Shown in pieces: positions 62,911 through 63,304 of a stretch of DNA of 63,304 bases. The notes below the pieces were generated by a model, which saw only the letters and a program-made list of their open reading frames with translations, had not been told where the DNA came from and did no database searches. Positions within the stretch are counted from its first letter, which is position 1, and every line of letters begins with the position of its first letter. A program made the position numbers and the translations under genes. Location of the stretch: contig PBNK01000043.1 in assembly GCA_002723085.1 (NCBI GenBank), positions 1 through 63,304 of the forward strand, in the 5' to 3' direction. The stretch comes from Crocinitomicaceae bacterium. Lineage in GTDB: Bacteria > Bacteroidota > Bacteroidia > Flavobacteriales_D > Parvicellaceae.

Positions 62911-63304
62911 ATGAAAAGATTGTTTATTAAGTTAGCATTATCTTTTTTGATACCTTTTTTCATTATGCTCTTGGGAGAAGTTCTTGGCGTTAAGGGCGAA
63001 GAGCTTGGAGGTTTTTGTGTTGCTATATCTGTTATTTTAATTTTCTATTTCACAGGTAAATTCTTATATGAAAATTATCCTACTCAATTAAAAACAATTT
63101 TAGGTTGGAATTGGCATACTTTATACAAAAAATACAGAGAGGAGCAAAAGCTAAAAAAAGAGGAGTTGTCCAGAAAAAATCCATTAATAAATATGAATAC
63201 TAAAGAACTCAAAAATAGAGCATATGCAGAACTAATATCAAAAAATTATGTTCTTTCAATTCAGTTCTGTAATGAGTTAGTAAGAAGAGAGAGAGGAGAT
63301 TATA
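62911..63304 (+). CDS. Membrane protein, cut by the right edge
   Basis: The first 131 codons are visible. Residues 7-25 and 35-53 are hydrophobic (LALSFLIPFFIMLLGEVLG; FCVAISVILIFYFTGKFLY), then a basic cytosolic part with HTLYKKYREEQKLKKEELS. The partial C-terminal part is charged (ELKNRAYAELISKNYVLSIQF) and could be a TPR-like helix pair. No family recognised. The start ATG is 13 bases after a copy of the 44-bp repeat. 3' end outside the window. Confidence 0.68.
   Translation, partial: MKRLFIKLALSFLIPFFIMLLGEVLGVKGEELGGFCVAISVILIFYFTGKFLYENYPTQLKTILGWNWHTLYKKYREEQKLKKEELSRKNPLINMNTKELKNRAYAELISKNYVLSIQFCNELVRRERGDY

Overview
The window looks like a low-GC, probably marine member of the Bacteroidota, most likely order Flavobacteriales. 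Supporting signs are a SusC/SusD pair, several proteins with type IX secretion (T9SS) sorting tails, a PorP/SprF protein, an F-type ATP synthase operon with a long a-subunit N terminus, DUF4476 and DUF1571 proteins, and a LytTR regulator coupled to a TPR hybrid kinase. I assign nothing below order level, because no rRNA or complete tRNA is present.

Layout. 1-4430 (minus): ATP synthase operon read from atpZ/I through a small membrane gene, atpB, atpE, atpF, atpH and into atpA, which is cut by the left edge. 4533-9818 (plus): a class A penicillin-binding protein, both subunits of a 3-oxoacid CoA-transferase and a polytopic membrane protein. 9815-13428 (minus): LytTR regulator, hybrid histidine kinase and a small membrane protein. 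13555-17522 (plus): large T9SS type B surface protein plus PorP/SprF. 17524-20958: YceI, a DUF5777-like barrel, a CxxCH lipoprotein, a TlpA-like thioredoxin and a PqiA-like protein. 21048-32552: asparagine synthetase, S41 protease, MsrB, DoxX-like protein, secreted PqqB-like hydrolase, then T9SS cargo (endonuclease I, CotH kinase, peptidylarginine-deiminase-like enzyme) and small unknown genes. 32562-40038 (minus): a polysaccharide utilisation locus of SusC, SusD and a multidomain GH5 enzyme. 40136-50136: mixed secreted and lipoprotein genes, a sugar nucleotidyltransferase, a zinc metalloprotease and a cupin/JmjC-like protein.

50129-56652 is the most system-like region. A tightly overlapping minus-strand operon encodes an SDR-type epimerase/reductase, a metallo-beta-lactamase-fold hydrolase, a PaaK-like adenylate-forming enzyme, a ketoacyl synthase III homologue and a sulfotransferase. 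A membrane fatty-acid desaturase is divergent from it. Together they look like a small acyl-derived, possibly sulfated, metabolite or lipid pathway.

The right end (56668-63304) is accessory. It holds a repeat-rich DUF4476 protein, a frameshifted two-helix gene, and a barrel-like domain fused to a TonB C-terminal domain. A 51-bp 3' fragment of a tRNA-Ala(GGC) gene sits at 59520-59570 next to a tyrosine integrase, so an integrated element probably begins near 59571 and runs off the right edge. It carries an unknown gene, a leucine-rich-repeat/TonB-C protein and a cut membrane gene. A nearly perfect 44-bp repeat precedes the last two genes, and a weaker copy lies outside the element.

A missed 46-residue lipoprotein gene (26274-26414) and two gene-like coding remnants (30205-30288, 48291-48428) were found by reading the gaps. 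All calls come from reading the sequence by eye; no database search was run, and residue positions are approximate.
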